Source of the DNA: Candidatus Heimdallarchaeota archaeon
GTDB taxonomy: Archaea > Asgardarchaeota > Heimdallarchaeia > Heimdallarchaeales > Heimdallarchaeaceae
Direction of reading: 5' to 3'
NCBI GenBank assembly: GCA_021399345.1
Contig: JAAFKI010000045.1
Location: 179,228 to 243,227 of the forward strand
Length of the DNA stretch: 64,000 nucleotides
Each line of letters begins with the position of its first letter. Position 1 is the first letter of the stretch. The translations under genes were made by a program, and so were the position numbers. Of the stretch, positions 1 through 8,513 are shown one piece after another. The notes below the pieces were generated by a model. The model was not told the DNA's origin. It did not search any database and was given only the letters and a program-made list of their open reading frames with translations.

Positions 1-585
1 TGATGAGGATATCATTTCTAGTAAGATTCTTGATTTATCCATTATCTCATGCTCATTTGTTTGACCACCAAAAATGGCTAGAACAAGTCTTCGATATAGT
101 TCTTCATAAATGTCTATCATTACAGGACGAGGTTTTCCTTCATGAATTATAGATAAAACATATCCACCCCAGAAACTCTTATCGTTTACATCATGAGCAT
201 CCTCATAATTAATACCTGTAACTCCTTCATAAGCAATGAAAGTTGGAGATTTTAAGTTCACATAGATGTATCGAGGAATTTTAACAACTGATCTAGTTGA
301 AAACTTTTTCTCCAAAAAAGAAGAATTTCTGATTTCAGTAATAACTTCTGTAGGACTTTCCATGAATTTAATTGCTAGTTTAGTTTTATGGTTTCCTAAT
401 TCAGAACTATAAAAAACATCAATAACATAAACATCACCAAACCTTCCACTTGCCTTATGATATTCAATATCATTTATTTTAACTTCTAAAATATCTTTTC
501 CAAATTCTCCGCGTGCTTCATCAATTAAATAATACGAGAAGGAACTGACAAGCTGAATTAATAGAGGTTTGAGTGATTCACTCAT
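1..585 (-). CDS. APH/choline-kinase-like phosphotransferase, C-terminal part cut off by the window
   Basis: This gene is missing from the ORF track because it runs off the left edge. I read 195 codons from the ATG at 583-585 to base 1 without a stop. The N-terminal lobe of an aminoglycoside/choline-kinase-like fold is visible: a strand with LAIKFMESP (probable ATP-binding lysine), a helix with a glutamate (EIRNSSFLEKKF), then IPRYIYV and IAYEGVTG. The same pattern (VVKFSADEIRYNKEI, IPKIVYK, IIYEGITG) occurs in the kinase at 24000, so the two are probably paralogs. The catalytic HGD and DPE motifs would lie outside the window. The substrate is unknown. Confidence 0.75.
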   Translation of the reverse strand, partial: MSESLKPLLIQLVSSFSYYLIDEARGEFGKDILEVKINDIEYHKASGRFGDVYVIDVFYSSELGNHKTKLAIKFMESPTEVITEIRNSSFLEKKFSTRSVVKIPRYIYVNLKSPTFIAYEGVTGINYEDAHDVNDKSFWGGYVLSIIHEGKPRPVMIDIYEELYRRLVLAIFGGQTNEHEIMDKSRILLEMISSS

Positions 586-799
586 GAGAGAACAATTACA
601 TTTTAGGTTATTAAATTTTAGTTTATAAGTAGCTAGTTAAGTTAAAAGTACGTGTTTATTATTTCTTCAAAATTAGATCCAAATTTGTCTCATTAATCTT
701 CTAAAAGTTTAATGAAACGGATACTTAAGAAAAGTTAATAAGATATGAAAGGTAGTATGGCTTGAGATTCTCGCTCACTCCTCAACAAGTGGTTACTGT

Positions 800-1819
800 A
801 TGAATAACGAAGAAGATTCAAATGAAATGCTAGATTGGAACAAAAAAAATGTTACAAGATTTGCTCAATTTTTGTATGATTTAGCTAAAGAAAGAGTTCA
901 AACAGATAGAGATACAACAGAATCTACAGAGGAGGACGAAGTTGTTGAAGAATTGATTCAATTAAATGAATCTTTAGAACAAGAGTTACTTGATGAGCCT
1001 CTAGACACACAGAAAGTTGAGGAAGAGATTTTTGAAGAAGAAGATCTAGAAGTTGAAGGAAATTTAGAGCAAGAATTAGAGGAAGTAACAATTGGATTAG
1101 CTAAAGCTGTTTCTGGAGAAGATGTAGGAGAAATTGATGTTAGTGATGAAGAAGAGATTAAGGAAATAATAGAAAAAGAGCAAATACCTATTCCTTCTGA
1201 GAATATTACAATTTCTACTGAAGTTACATTACAAAAAGAAATACTTGAGACACAAGCAAGTATAGAACAAGTCCAGGAATTCGAAATAGAACAACAGATT
1301 GAAGAGCTAGAATCTGTAGATCTCTCGCAACCTATTGTTACTGATCCAGTTATCAATAAGGAAGTTTTTGTGCAACCCGAAAACATACCTATAGATATTC
1401 ATAATTTAGTTTTTGTTGAAGAAGCTACAAGTATCCCAATTACTAAAGATGAAATGACAATTACAGATAGTGCCCAAGAGGCAGAGATTGCCCAAGAGGC
1501 AGAGATTGCCCAAGAGGCAGAGATTGCCCAAGAGGCAGAGATTGCCCAAGAGATAGAAGTAATTCAGGAACCAATTGCTGAAACTGATTTAGATTTTGAA
1601 GCTTCCAGTCGAAGACAAAAAATAATTGATAGCATGTTAGCAGAAACTAAGAAACGAGAAGATGAAGAAGGTTTCAAAGTAAGAGAACTAGGTGAAACCG
1701 AAGGTCGAGCTTATTCTGCTGTTGTCTTCGGAAATGAATCTAATAGGAATATCAAAAAATGGAGAAGATGGGAGAAAAGAAGATTAAAGGAAGAAAAGAA
1801 GAAACGAAAAAGAAAATAG
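800..1819 (+). CDS. Acidic, low-complexity protein with hexapeptide repeats and a basic tail
   Basis: I do not recognise this family. Residues 1-35 look foldable (EMLDWNKKNVTRFAQFLYDL), residues 40-260 are dominated by Glu, Ile, Leu and Val and probably form a disordered or coiled-coil region, and the end is strongly basic (RRWEKRRLKEEKKKRKRK). Four exact and one degenerate AQEAEI repeats lie near residues 225-254. A charge switch from very acidic to very basic suggests a scaffold or nucleic-acid-binding tail. It precedes the longin/roadblock-like gene by about 100 bases in the same direction. The track's minus-strand ORF at 958-1386 is its shadow. Confidence 0.7.
   Translation: MNNEEDSNEMLDWNKKNVTRFAQFLYDLAKERVQTDRDTTESTEEDEVVEELIQLNESLEQELLDEPLDTQKVEEEIFEEEDLEVEGNLEQELEEVTIGLAKAVSGEDVGEIDVSDEEEIKEIIEKEQIPIPSENITISTEVTLQKEILETQASIEQVQEFEIEQQIEELESVDLSQPIVTDPVINKEVFVQPENIPIDIHNLVFVEEATSIPITKDEMTITDSAQEAEIAQEAEIAQEAEIAQEAEIAQEIEVIQEPIAETDLDFEASSRRQKIIDSMLAETKKREDEEGFKVRELGETEGRAYSAVVFGNESNRNIKKWRRWEKRRLKEEKKKRKRK
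1472..1561 (+). repeat. In-frame 18-bp tandem repeat, four perfect copies plus one degenerate
   Basis: The unit gcccaagaggcagagatt occurs perfectly at 1472-1489, 1490-1507, 1508-1525 and 1526-1543, followed by a degenerate copy to 1561. Each encodes AQEAEI. Exact copies imply recent expansion by slippage, and the copy number could vary between strains. Confidence 0.95.
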
Positions 1820-1921
1820 AATAACAGAAGTTCTTCACACAGTAAAATATTAAATGAAGTAAATAATTGAAAATAATGTGAGAATAGAATAAACAACTCA
1901 CATTCAAGATGTGGATTTAAG

Positions 1922-2953
1922 ATGAGTGACTTTGAATTACCATGGAACACGTTTGTAGGATTTAGTCTTTTTACTTTAGAAGAAGATATGATATTTGATA
2001 AAGTTATTAATACAAAAACTGCATTTTCCACGGTTTATCAAGTCATAGATACAAGTACAAAAACAAGAGAAGAATTAAAAAAATCTCAAACAATAACTCT
2101 AGTTAATGAAGTTTTTAGAGTTGATTATCATTTATTCTACAATATAGTTTTAGCCTGTATGTTTAAACCTGAAACTGATGAAAATGTAGCTTTAAACATG
2201 ATACAGATTATTAAGAATAAGCTTATTGAACAGCTTCAAGATTACGGAACAATTGAAAAAATGGAACCAAGATCACAAACTGCATTAATTAAACGTTTGG
2301 GAAATTTAATTTCTGAAAGAGCTGCAAGTCAGGTTAAGTATGATTATTTCCCAACTAAAAAACCGCAGGAAATAGTATCAGAACCAGTGGAACAACCCAG
2401 AGTTGTAGAAGAGAAACCAGTCTACTCACAACCAACATCACAAGCACAAACCTCCACACCTGAAGCACAAGGAACGGGTCAAGTAGAAGATTTACTCGAA
2501 TATATAGGCCACAAAACCGAACCATTATTTCAAGGTGCTTCCGATAGTAAAAAAGTTGAACTTGCTCAAGAATTATTAGAACAAGCAAAGAGAGATTCAA
2601 TTGTAAAAGTAATATCTTCAATTGTCAAGGGTTTATCAACAAAAACAGGTGTTTGTTTTGTTTTTACTGGAGACAAAGGTGCTTTAGAAACAATAACCTA
2701 TGGTATGTCAGAAAAACATGCAGAATTTGTTCTAGGGATTTTATCTAAATATCCAGAAGTTGTTAAACAAACTATAGAATCACCAGGTGAAGAAAAAACA
2801 CTAGATGCTGGTGATGGTGTGGTGATACTTGAAGAAACAGAAAGTGGTATGTTAGTGAGTATCACTAAAAATCGTGAAGAGATTAGCACAATCTCCAAAA
2901 GAATGAAACTTGTAAAAACTATGATTTCTGAGTTCCTAAAACCATCCTTTTAA
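1922..2953 (+). CDS. Longin/roadblock-like two-domain protein, paralog A
   Basis: The N-terminal ~110 residues alternate hydrophobic strands and helices in a longin-like way. A Pro/Gln/Thr-rich linker follows (about 145-190), then a C-terminal alpha/beta domain (about 218-343). That C-terminal domain is shared with the genes at 3690 and 4460: helix, KYPEVV, a Glu-rich turn, LDAGDGVVILEE, LVSITKN and a final helix. I infer a roadblock/longin-type fold from the pattern; the paralogy is visible directly. Such domains usually dimerise and bind small GTPases at membranes. No signal peptide or membrane segment is visible. Confidence 0.7.
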   Translation: MSDFELPWNTFVGFSLFTLEEDMIFDKVINTKTAFSTVYQVIDTSTKTREELKKSQTITLVNEVFRVDYHLFYNIVLACMFKPETDENVALNMIQIIKNKLIEQLQDYGTIEKMEPRSQTALIKRLGNLISERAASQVKYDYFPTKKPQEIVSEPVEQPRVVEEKPVYSQPTSQAQTSTPEAQGTGQVEDLLEYIGHKTEPLFQGASDSKKVELAQELLEQAKRDSIVKVISSIVKGLSTKTGVCFVFTGDKGALETITYGMSEKHAEFVLGILSKYPEVVKQTIESPGEEKTLDAGDGVVILEETESGMLVSITKNREEISTISKRMKLVKTMISEFLKPSF

Positions 2954-3017
2954 TAACCAAATTAAGATTATTTTGCATAATGCTGTCTCAATATTATTAG
3001 GAGAGTGATTAATACTG

Positions 3018-3665
3018 ATGAAAGGAAATCAGTCCAAAGAGATATTTGTTTCAGAAGTTATACGTAGTAATACAAAGGATATATTGTCCTTTTTCAAATA
3101 TATTGAAAAAAACCTACAAAAAGAGAAATTGCATTTAAAAGAAGTCAGTCAAAAGCGTATATTATTAAGTAAAAAAATCTCCGGAAAATCGATCTATTTT
3201 GAGTTTCAAGATACTGAAAATGAAAATTTCTTTCTACTAGAAATCTTTTCCTATAAATTTGTTTTAAATACCTCTTTACCCAAATGGGTTCAATGGAATT
3301 TTTTGGGATTAAAATTAGGAATTTGGTTATTTCTTATTTTAATTGGTGGATTATTGACTCCCCTAATCATATATCTTGGATTTAGAGATAATCTTCCTGA
3401 AGAATTTCAAAGTATTCTTTTGATTGTTGGGATCATTTTAATGTGTAGTGGTGTAATAGCTTCAGGAGTATTGTTTATTGCAAATCATATCAGAAGAAAT
3501 AGAAAGTTTCGAAGAAAATCTGAAGTAGAGAAATTATCAGCTAAAATTTCCAGGTTGATTATGGAATACTCAGAAAGCACATCAAACAAAATGATTTGTT
3601 GGAAATGTTTCAAAGAAATAAGTGTAGGATTGAAAAAATGTCCTGAATGTGGTACAAATACATAG
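3018..3665 (+). CDS. Two-pass membrane protein with C-terminal zinc ribbon
   Basis: The N-terminal ~95 residues form a soluble domain. Two membrane segments follow (about 100-121, LGIWLFLILIGGLLTPLIIYL, and about 131-156), then a basic cytoplasmic stretch (RRNRKFRRKSE) and a CWKC...CPEC zinc ribbon at the end. The family is not recognised. It lies between paralogs of the longin/roadblock-like family, on the same strand as paralog A and about 65 bases after it, so it could anchor or report for those proteins. That link is inference from position only. Confidence 0.7.
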   Translation: MKGNQSKEIFVSEVIRSNTKDILSFFKYIEKNLQKEKLHLKEVSQKRILLSKKISGKSIYFEFQDTENENFFLLEIFSYKFVLNTSLPKWVQWNFLGLKLGIWLFLILIGGLLTPLIIYLGFRDNLPEEFQSILLIVGIILMCSGVIASGVLFIANHIRRNRKFRRKSEVEKLSAKISRLIMEYSESTSNKMICWKCFKEISVGLKKCPECGTNT

Positions 3666-3689
3666 ATATGTTAAGTAAACCAAGAAAGG

Positions 3690-4271
3690 TCAAATATCTT
3701 CTAATAATAGAGTATTTTCAATAACTACATTTTGCACATGTCTCAGCTTTCTAGAGAGTTCATCCACGTCTTTTTGTTTTTGAACAATCCCAATCAGATA
3801 GTTATCTTTTTGGCAATTTTCTAGAACTACAAAGCCGATTCCAGTATCAAGAACTTTGACTTCTTCATCTGATCCCAATAAATCATTGACAACGGGTGGA
3901 TATCTTCTAAAAATTTCCAATATTTTCTTTACTATATCTCGTTCAAGGGGCCCTCTAACTATGACTCTTACGTCTGAACTTTCTGGATGTGGCACAAGTG
4001 CTGCAGCTGAGAGAGATTTAAAATCTGAAGAAATACTATCAAGTAAGGCATCAATGGTAACTCGTATGGCTTCCTTAACATCTTCACTTGTAGAAGTTTG
4101 TGTTAGAAAATCACGTAAATACTGACCTGACTTGAGTTTCTTTGCTGAAATATTTAAGGCTTCATATGCAATTTCTTCCATTTCTACGAAAACATCCTTT
4201 ATTGCAGGTTTTCTTTTTCGTGATGAAATCCTTGAGGAAGGAGAATCACTAGAATCTTTTTGCCTTGTCAT
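3690..4271 (-). CDS. Roadblock/longin-like protein, paralog B (single domain)
   Basis: This is the short member of the local family. After a basic N-terminal stretch (SSRISSRKRKPA) it consists mainly of the domain shared with the C-termini of the genes at 1922 and 4460: RRYPPVVNDLL, VLDTGIGFVVLEN, LIGIVQKQKDVDELSRKL. It lacks the N-terminal domain of the others. The track starts at 4295, but the ATG at 4271 is preceded by a GTGGT-like ribosome site, so I prefer it. It is transcribed towards the neighbouring zinc-ribbon gene. A GTPase-regulatory or scaffold role is inferred from the fold pattern. Confidence 0.65.
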   Translation of the reverse strand: MTRQKDSSDSPSSRISSRKRKPAIKDVFVEMEEIAYEALNISAKKLKSGQYLRDFLTQTSTSEDVKEAIRVTIDALLDSISSDFKSLSAAALVPHPESSDVRVIVRGPLERDIVKKILEIFRRYPPVVNDLLGSDEEVKVLDTGIGFVVLENCQKDNYLIGIVQKQKDVDELSRKLRHVQNVVIENTLLLEDI

Positions 4272-4459
4272 TATTTTACCACAAAGATAAGTCATCTTAA
4301 AACTCTAAAAAGATTTCCTTATTCTTAACAGCTTTTAGAAATTGGAATCTAAAGGTGGAAGAAGTGTTTTTCACAAATTTTCACAATTCATTAGCCAATT
4401 AGACACTTGGGATATGTTTATTAGCCAACAATAAGATAATAATATCTAGTTGAGGTCTT

Positions 4460-5425
4460 ATGCCTTTTCGTAGAAGTGAAATCAATCCATTGGTAGCTGT
4501 AATTATCTATGATTTGATAGGAAACAATATCTTTGAGATTGAAAATACAAAAGATGAAATTGAAAAATCAGAAATTCATAGTTATTTCATCCATCCTATT
4601 GAATTTTACCAGTGGGTCAGAAGATATAATGAAATAACAATTTTTCGAGGAAAGTTCAGAGCCACTTATATTACATTTATTGATTTAACTCTATTATTCG
4701 TATCAAACGTAGAAAATATCGCAGCTGAGGTTCGTCCTACAATATTAGAATATGTTCAAAAGTTTGGGGAAGATGTAATCAAGCATCTTGTTACAGAAGA
4801 AAATGTTGATCTTCTAATCAAAACTTGTGGTTCAGATTTTAATAAGAACAAAGAAAGTATCAAGATTCATATTGATAAAATATTCTCGCGACTTGGAATT
4901 GAAAAAATCGAAATTGAATCCATTAAACCTGTTGAAGTAGAAGTTATTCCAGAAACAACAATTACTCAGACTAAAGCTGAGGTGTATGAAGAAATTCGTC
5001 CTTTTGAAACTGTTCCAAAGATTGCAGTCAGTGAGATGACACAAGAAATACTTGATGAAGCAAATAAAAGAGCAATAACTTCCTTGCTTTTTTCATCCAT
5101 CAGAGGGTGTAATTTTCCTTCAGCTGCAGCTTATATTTTCCCAAAAGATGATGGATCAATGGGAGAACTATATGCAGGAAATCTAGAGGAGAAGAAAATT
5201 GTATATGTTTTAGAAACCATTACAAGATTTCCAAAAGTTATTTACGAGATGATAAATTCAGAGGATGAAATCAAAGCTTTAAATGCAGGAGTTGTTCAGA
5301 TTATTGTAGAAAATTGTTCTGAAGGCAGAATACTAGTTGGAATGACAACTAATGTACACGATGTTATGAATGTAGGATACAAATTTAAAATTATCAAACA
5401 CATTCTAAAAACCATGGGCTTTTAG
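4460..5425 (+). CDS. Longin/roadblock-like two-domain protein, paralog C
   Basis: The architecture matches the protein at 1922: an N-terminal longin-like domain of about 130 residues (LVAVIIYDLIGNNIFEI, then TYITFIDLTLLFVSNV), a linker, and the shared C-terminal domain (about 198-321) with TRFPKVIYEMI, LNAGVVQIIVEN and ILVGMTTNVHDV. It is divergent from paralog B across a gap of under 200 bases, so the two may share a control region. Function is unknown; membrane-associated GTPase signalling is the best guess. Confidence 0.7.
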   Translation: MPFRRSEINPLVAVIIYDLIGNNIFEIENTKDEIEKSEIHSYFIHPIEFYQWVRRYNEITIFRGKFRATYITFIDLTLLFVSNVENIAAEVRPTILEYVQKFGEDVIKHLVTEENVDLLIKTCGSDFNKNKESIKIHIDKIFSRLGIEKIEIESIKPVEVEVIPETTITQTKAEVYEEIRPFETVPKIAVSEMTQEILDEANKRAITSLLFSSIRGCNFPSAAAYIFPKDDGSMGELYAGNLEEKKIVYVLETITRFPKVIYEMINSEDEIKALNAGVVQIIVENCSEGRILVGMTTNVHDVMNVGYKFKIIKHILKTMGF

Positions 5426-5497
5426 TAGAAATACAAAAAAATTCCTTTTTCTCTCCTTCAAAAAACTTTTAGAAATTATAGATTTCTAGTATTATTA

Positions 5498-6544
5498 ATG
5501 GAAGAAGGTAAGCTAGAGATTTCTCTTTTAAGAGAGATACTCAAACTAAAAGGGTCTGAAAATAAAGGAATTGTAACTTCAGGGCATATAGGTGGGGATT
5601 CAGCAATTATAGATATATCTAAAGCTCATGTAAAAGCTCAGAAATTTTATAACAATAATTCGAACCCGCTCCTTGTTGTGAAATCTGATCCAATAACATT
5701 TCCAACAGCTGAACCAGGACGATATGCAGTAATTGTGAATGCAAATGATATAGCATGTGCTGGGGCATTACCCTTTGGATTTCTTTCTTCAATTATTGTT
5801 CCAATTAATACATCATTCGATGAAATCAAACGCATTCAGGAACAAATACATCAACAAAGTATTGAACTTGGAATAAGCATTTTAGGAGGACATACAGAGA
5901 TTTCTCAATCAGTCAAAACCCCCCTTGTATCGGGTCACATGCTGGGTTTTGTTCCTCAAGACTTTGCTGTTCCCAATAAGCTGACTGAAGAGGAGATTAT
6001 TCTAGCAATTGGTTTCACAGGGGCAGAGGGAACAGGAATAATTATTTCAGAATCTGGGGACTTAATACACTCTATACTCAATAATAACGAAATAGAAGAA
6101 GGAAAAAGGATAGGGGCACAACTACGAATTGTAGATTTAGCTTTGGATTTAAATAGGAAGTTTCAACCTTCATTAATCCACGATGCTACTGAAGGAGGGG
6201 TTTATGGTGCGTTATATGAAATTATAGCATTCAGTGAACTAAGTATTGAACTTAATAATCAACCGAGAATATCTAATGTTACGAAAAAACTATCCTCATG
6301 GCTTCAGTTTAATCCCTTTAGACTCATCTCTTCTGGAATGATCATTGTTTCAGCAACAGAGAAAAAAGCTCTACATATTTTAGATTATCTAAAGAAAGAA
6401 CAGATACCTTGTGAGAAGATTGGAAGAGTAGGAACTAATAAAGGAATCTTGACTCTCAACGGTCAAGTGCTGGATAAACCAAAAGGTGATGAAATTTCAA
6501 CTGCTCTGAAAAATCTTGCAATAATCAAAAAAGGAAAAAAGTGA
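5498..6544 (+). CDS. PurM/HypE-superfamily (AIR-synthase-related) ATP-binding protein
   Basis: This 348-residue protein has the PurM-like two-domain pattern: an N-terminal acidic stretch (VVKSDPITFP), a nucleotide-binding segment with NANDIACAGALPFGFL, a glycine-rich GGHTEIS, and a C-terminal half with HDATEGGVYGALYEI. The last motif is typical of HypE/SelD/ThiL relatives. The C-terminal cysteine motif of true HypE is absent, and no SelD-type Cys/Sec loop is seen, so the substrate is unknown. The next gene, bud32, starts 13 bases later, so they are probably co-transcribed. AIR-synthase-related proteins of this kind are common in archaea. Confidence 0.85.
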   Translation: MEEGKLEISLLREILKLKGSENKGIVTSGHIGGDSAIIDISKAHVKAQKFYNNNSNPLLVVKSDPITFPTAEPGRYAVIVNANDIACAGALPFGFLSSIIVPINTSFDEIKRIQEQIHQQSIELGISILGGHTEISQSVKTPLVSGHMLGFVPQDFAVPNKLTEEEIILAIGFTGAEGTGIIISESGDLIHSILNNNEIEEGKRIGAQLRIVDLALDLNRKFQPSLIHDATEGGVYGALYEIIAFSELSIELNNQPRISNVTKKLSSWLQFNPFRLISSGMIIVSATEKKALHILDYLKKEQIPCEKIGRVGTNKGILTLNGQVLDKPKGDEISTALKNLAIIKKGKK

Positions 6545-6557
6545 AAGGCTGATAAAT

Positions 6558-7223
6558 TTGTTAAACAAAGAGAATGAATGGGGAGCAGAAGCAGTTCTTC
6601 TCAAGGATGAGTGGCTAGGATTTCAGGTATTGAAAAAAATTCGTTTACCGAAGTCATATAGAATCAAGCAAATTGATGATGAATTAAGGAATAGCAGAAC
6701 AATCTCTGAATCAAAGCTAATCATGGCTTCAAGAGATGTGGGAGTAAAAACACCAATTATCTTCGACATTGATTTAGATTCATCGACAATAACAATGGAA
6801 TTAATTGAGGGAAAACTAGTTAAAGATGTTTTGAACAGTGAAGACACTTTAGAAGAAAAATTACATTATGTTGAATTGATTGGAGAACAAGTAGGAAAAT
6901 TACACAATAATGACATCATACACGGAGACTTAACAACCAGTAACATTCTAATAAAAAATCGAGAACTTGTCTTCATTGATTTTGGTCTCGGTAAATTTTC
7001 ACAGGCTTTAGAAGACAAAGCTGTTGACATCTTGTTGATTAAGAAATGTTTTACAAGCACTCATACTAGATTTGAAAGTCACTTCTTTACTACATTTCAA
7101 AAAGGTTATATGAGTACTATGAGCGAGGCTAAAAGTATTTTTCGTCGTGCAATAAAAGTAGAGGCTAGAGCAAGACATTTGAAAGAAAATCAAATTATTG
7201 GCGACTATCTTCTCTCTGAATAG
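6558..7223 (+). CDS. bud32: KEOPS complex atypical protein kinase Bud32
   Basis: Bud32/PRPK is the small kinase-like ATPase of KEOPS, which works with Kae1 to make N6-threonylcarbamoyladenosine (t6A37) in tRNAs. Visible motifs are the N-lobe KKIRLPKSYR, the catalytic IIHGDLTTSNIL, the metal-binding VFIDFGLGK, and the C-terminal basic end RRAIKVEARARH. The length of 221 residues fits a free-standing Bud32, not a Kae1-Bud32 fusion. The start is TTG, preceded by an AGGCTGAT ribosome site. The 3' end overlaps the convergent radical SAM gene by about 29 bases. Kae1 lies one gene away on the other strand. Confidence 0.95.
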   Translation: MLNKENEWGAEAVLLKDEWLGFQVLKKIRLPKSYRIKQIDDELRNSRTISESKLIMASRDVGVKTPIIFDIDLDSSTITMELIEGKLVKDVLNSEDTLEEKLHYVELIGEQVGKLHNNDIIHGDLTTSNILIKNRELVFIDFGLGKFSQALEDKAVDILLIKKCFTSTHTRFESHFFTTFQKGYMSTMSEAKSIFRRAIKVEARARHLKENQIIGDYLLSE

Positions 7224-8502
7224 GAGTCACATTAGCAATTCGCTGATTGAGTTTCCAAGCATCCAACGCATACCGTTCTTGGTGTGTCCAATTTCCTTCA
7301 ATTTTGCCAAGAGAACTTAGTTTTCCAAGAATCTTCTTTATTTGAGGATAAACTGGTTTGAATTTTGCGCCTTCAAGGTTAGTTCCTGGTAAAGGCATGA
7401 AAACATGTGCTCTTATTATAGAGTTTCTTCTTATTAGATCCTTTATAACCTTGATTGTTTCCATTTCATCATCCTCAGTAGCAGTTGGTAATCCTATTAT
7501 TATATCAACAACAGGTGTAAAACCTGTATCATCGAGAATCTCTATTGCTTCAATCCCTTCCTCAACTGTATGTCCTCTTTGAATTTCTTTGAGAACTCTA
7601 TCACTACCTGATTGAAGACCAATAGATATTCGAGAATTTGAAATAATTGGCTTAATGTCCTTCATCAAACTAGAAGATACAGTTTCAGGACGCACTTCTC
7701 CAGGAAATGTACCAAAATAAACATTATCAATTCCAGGGGTTGATTTAATTGATGATAAAAGATAGAGGATTGCATCTTTATTGACTTCTTCAGGTTTTGA
7801 AGACATATAACCAAAGGAATTAGGGGTAATAAAACGGATATCGTTTAGCTTTTGAGTTCCCATCCATTTTATTACATCTAGAATTATTTCAGGAGATCTA
7901 TGTCTTGTTCTATGCTTGAAAAGTTTCGGAACTTGACAAAATGTACACCCAAAAGAACACCCCCTGCTTATCTCCAATGGTGGATAAAGCCTCCTTTTCG
8001 GGGATAGGAAGGGATAATCATCCAGAACTATGGGGTCAGGTCTTTTAGTTAAACGTAATGAATTATCTTCCAAAAACCCAATACCAGGAGTTCCAAATAA
8101 GTCTTCATTGTCCTTAAATCGTCTAACAAAATCAGTAAATGAGTATTCTGCTTCCCCAATAAAAACAAAGTCAAAACCAGATTTTAATGTTGTAAGAGGG
8201 CTACCAGAAGGATGACTTCCACCTGAGATGAAGGTTACTTTATCTAGTTCTGATTTATTTAGTGAGGAATAAATTGTTTTCATCCGAGCATAAATATCTT
8301 CAAATTGCGCAGTTCTAAAAGAAAAACCTACAATGAGTTTTTCATATTTTTCCAAGAGCTTTCGGATTTTTAATGGATTAAGATTTTTTTCAAGTAAGAA
8401 ATCTAAATTACGTAAATTAGTATTGGCATCTATAGTTGCAACTAAAGGTGTAAGACTGTAGAAATTCTTCTTAGTAAAATCAAAAACAATTGCTGATGTC
8501 AT
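7195..8502 (-). CDS. B12-binding/radical SAM protein, MJ1487-like
   Basis: A B12-binding-like Rossmann region (about 1-135, with GFSFRTAQFEDI and SGGSHPSGSP) precedes a radical SAM domain with the cluster motif CSFGCTFCQVPK (CxxxCxxC). A TIM-barrel core follows with ISIGLQSGSDRVL and VDIIIGLPT. This matches the archaeal MJ1487-type family, whose reaction is not established. The track's start is TTG at 8523. I prefer the ATG at 8502, which has a GTGAT ribosome site lying just after the stop of kae1. The gene is therefore probably translated from a kae1-radical SAM transcript. Confidence 0.88.
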   Translation of the reverse strand: MTSAIVFDFTKKNFYSLTPLVATIDANTNLRNLDFLLEKNLNPLKIRKLLEKYEKLIVGFSFRTAQFEDIYARMKTIYSSLNKSELDKVTFISGGSHPSGSPLTTLKSGFDFVFIGEAEYSFTDFVRRFKDNEDLFGTPGIGFLEDNSLRLTKRPDPIVLDDYPFLSPKRRLYPPLEISRGCSFGCTFCQVPKLFKHRTRHRSPEIILDVIKWMGTQKLNDIRFITPNSFGYMSSKPEEVNKDAILYLLSSIKSTPGIDNVYFGTFPGEVRPETVSSSLMKDIKPIISNSRISIGLQSGSDRVLKEIQRGHTVEEGIEAIEILDDTGFTPVVDIIIGLPTATEDDEMETIKVIKDLIRRNSIIRAHVFMPLPGTNLEGAKFKPVYPQIKKILGKLSSLGKIEGNWTHQERYALDAWKLNQRIANVTPIQREDSRQ

Positions 8503-8513
8503 ATAATCACAAT

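Noticed and set aside
958-1386. 142-residue minus-strand ORF rich in Ser and Ile
   Set aside because: It is the complement of the Glu-rich coding region on the plus strand.
1472-1561. Tandem repeat as a CRISPR array or mobile-element end
   Set aside because: The repeats are contiguous, in frame, 18 bp and have no spacers.
5498-6544. Reading the PurM-like gene as true HypE or SelD
   Set aside because: The C-terminal cysteine of HypE and the Cys/Sec loop of SelD are absent.
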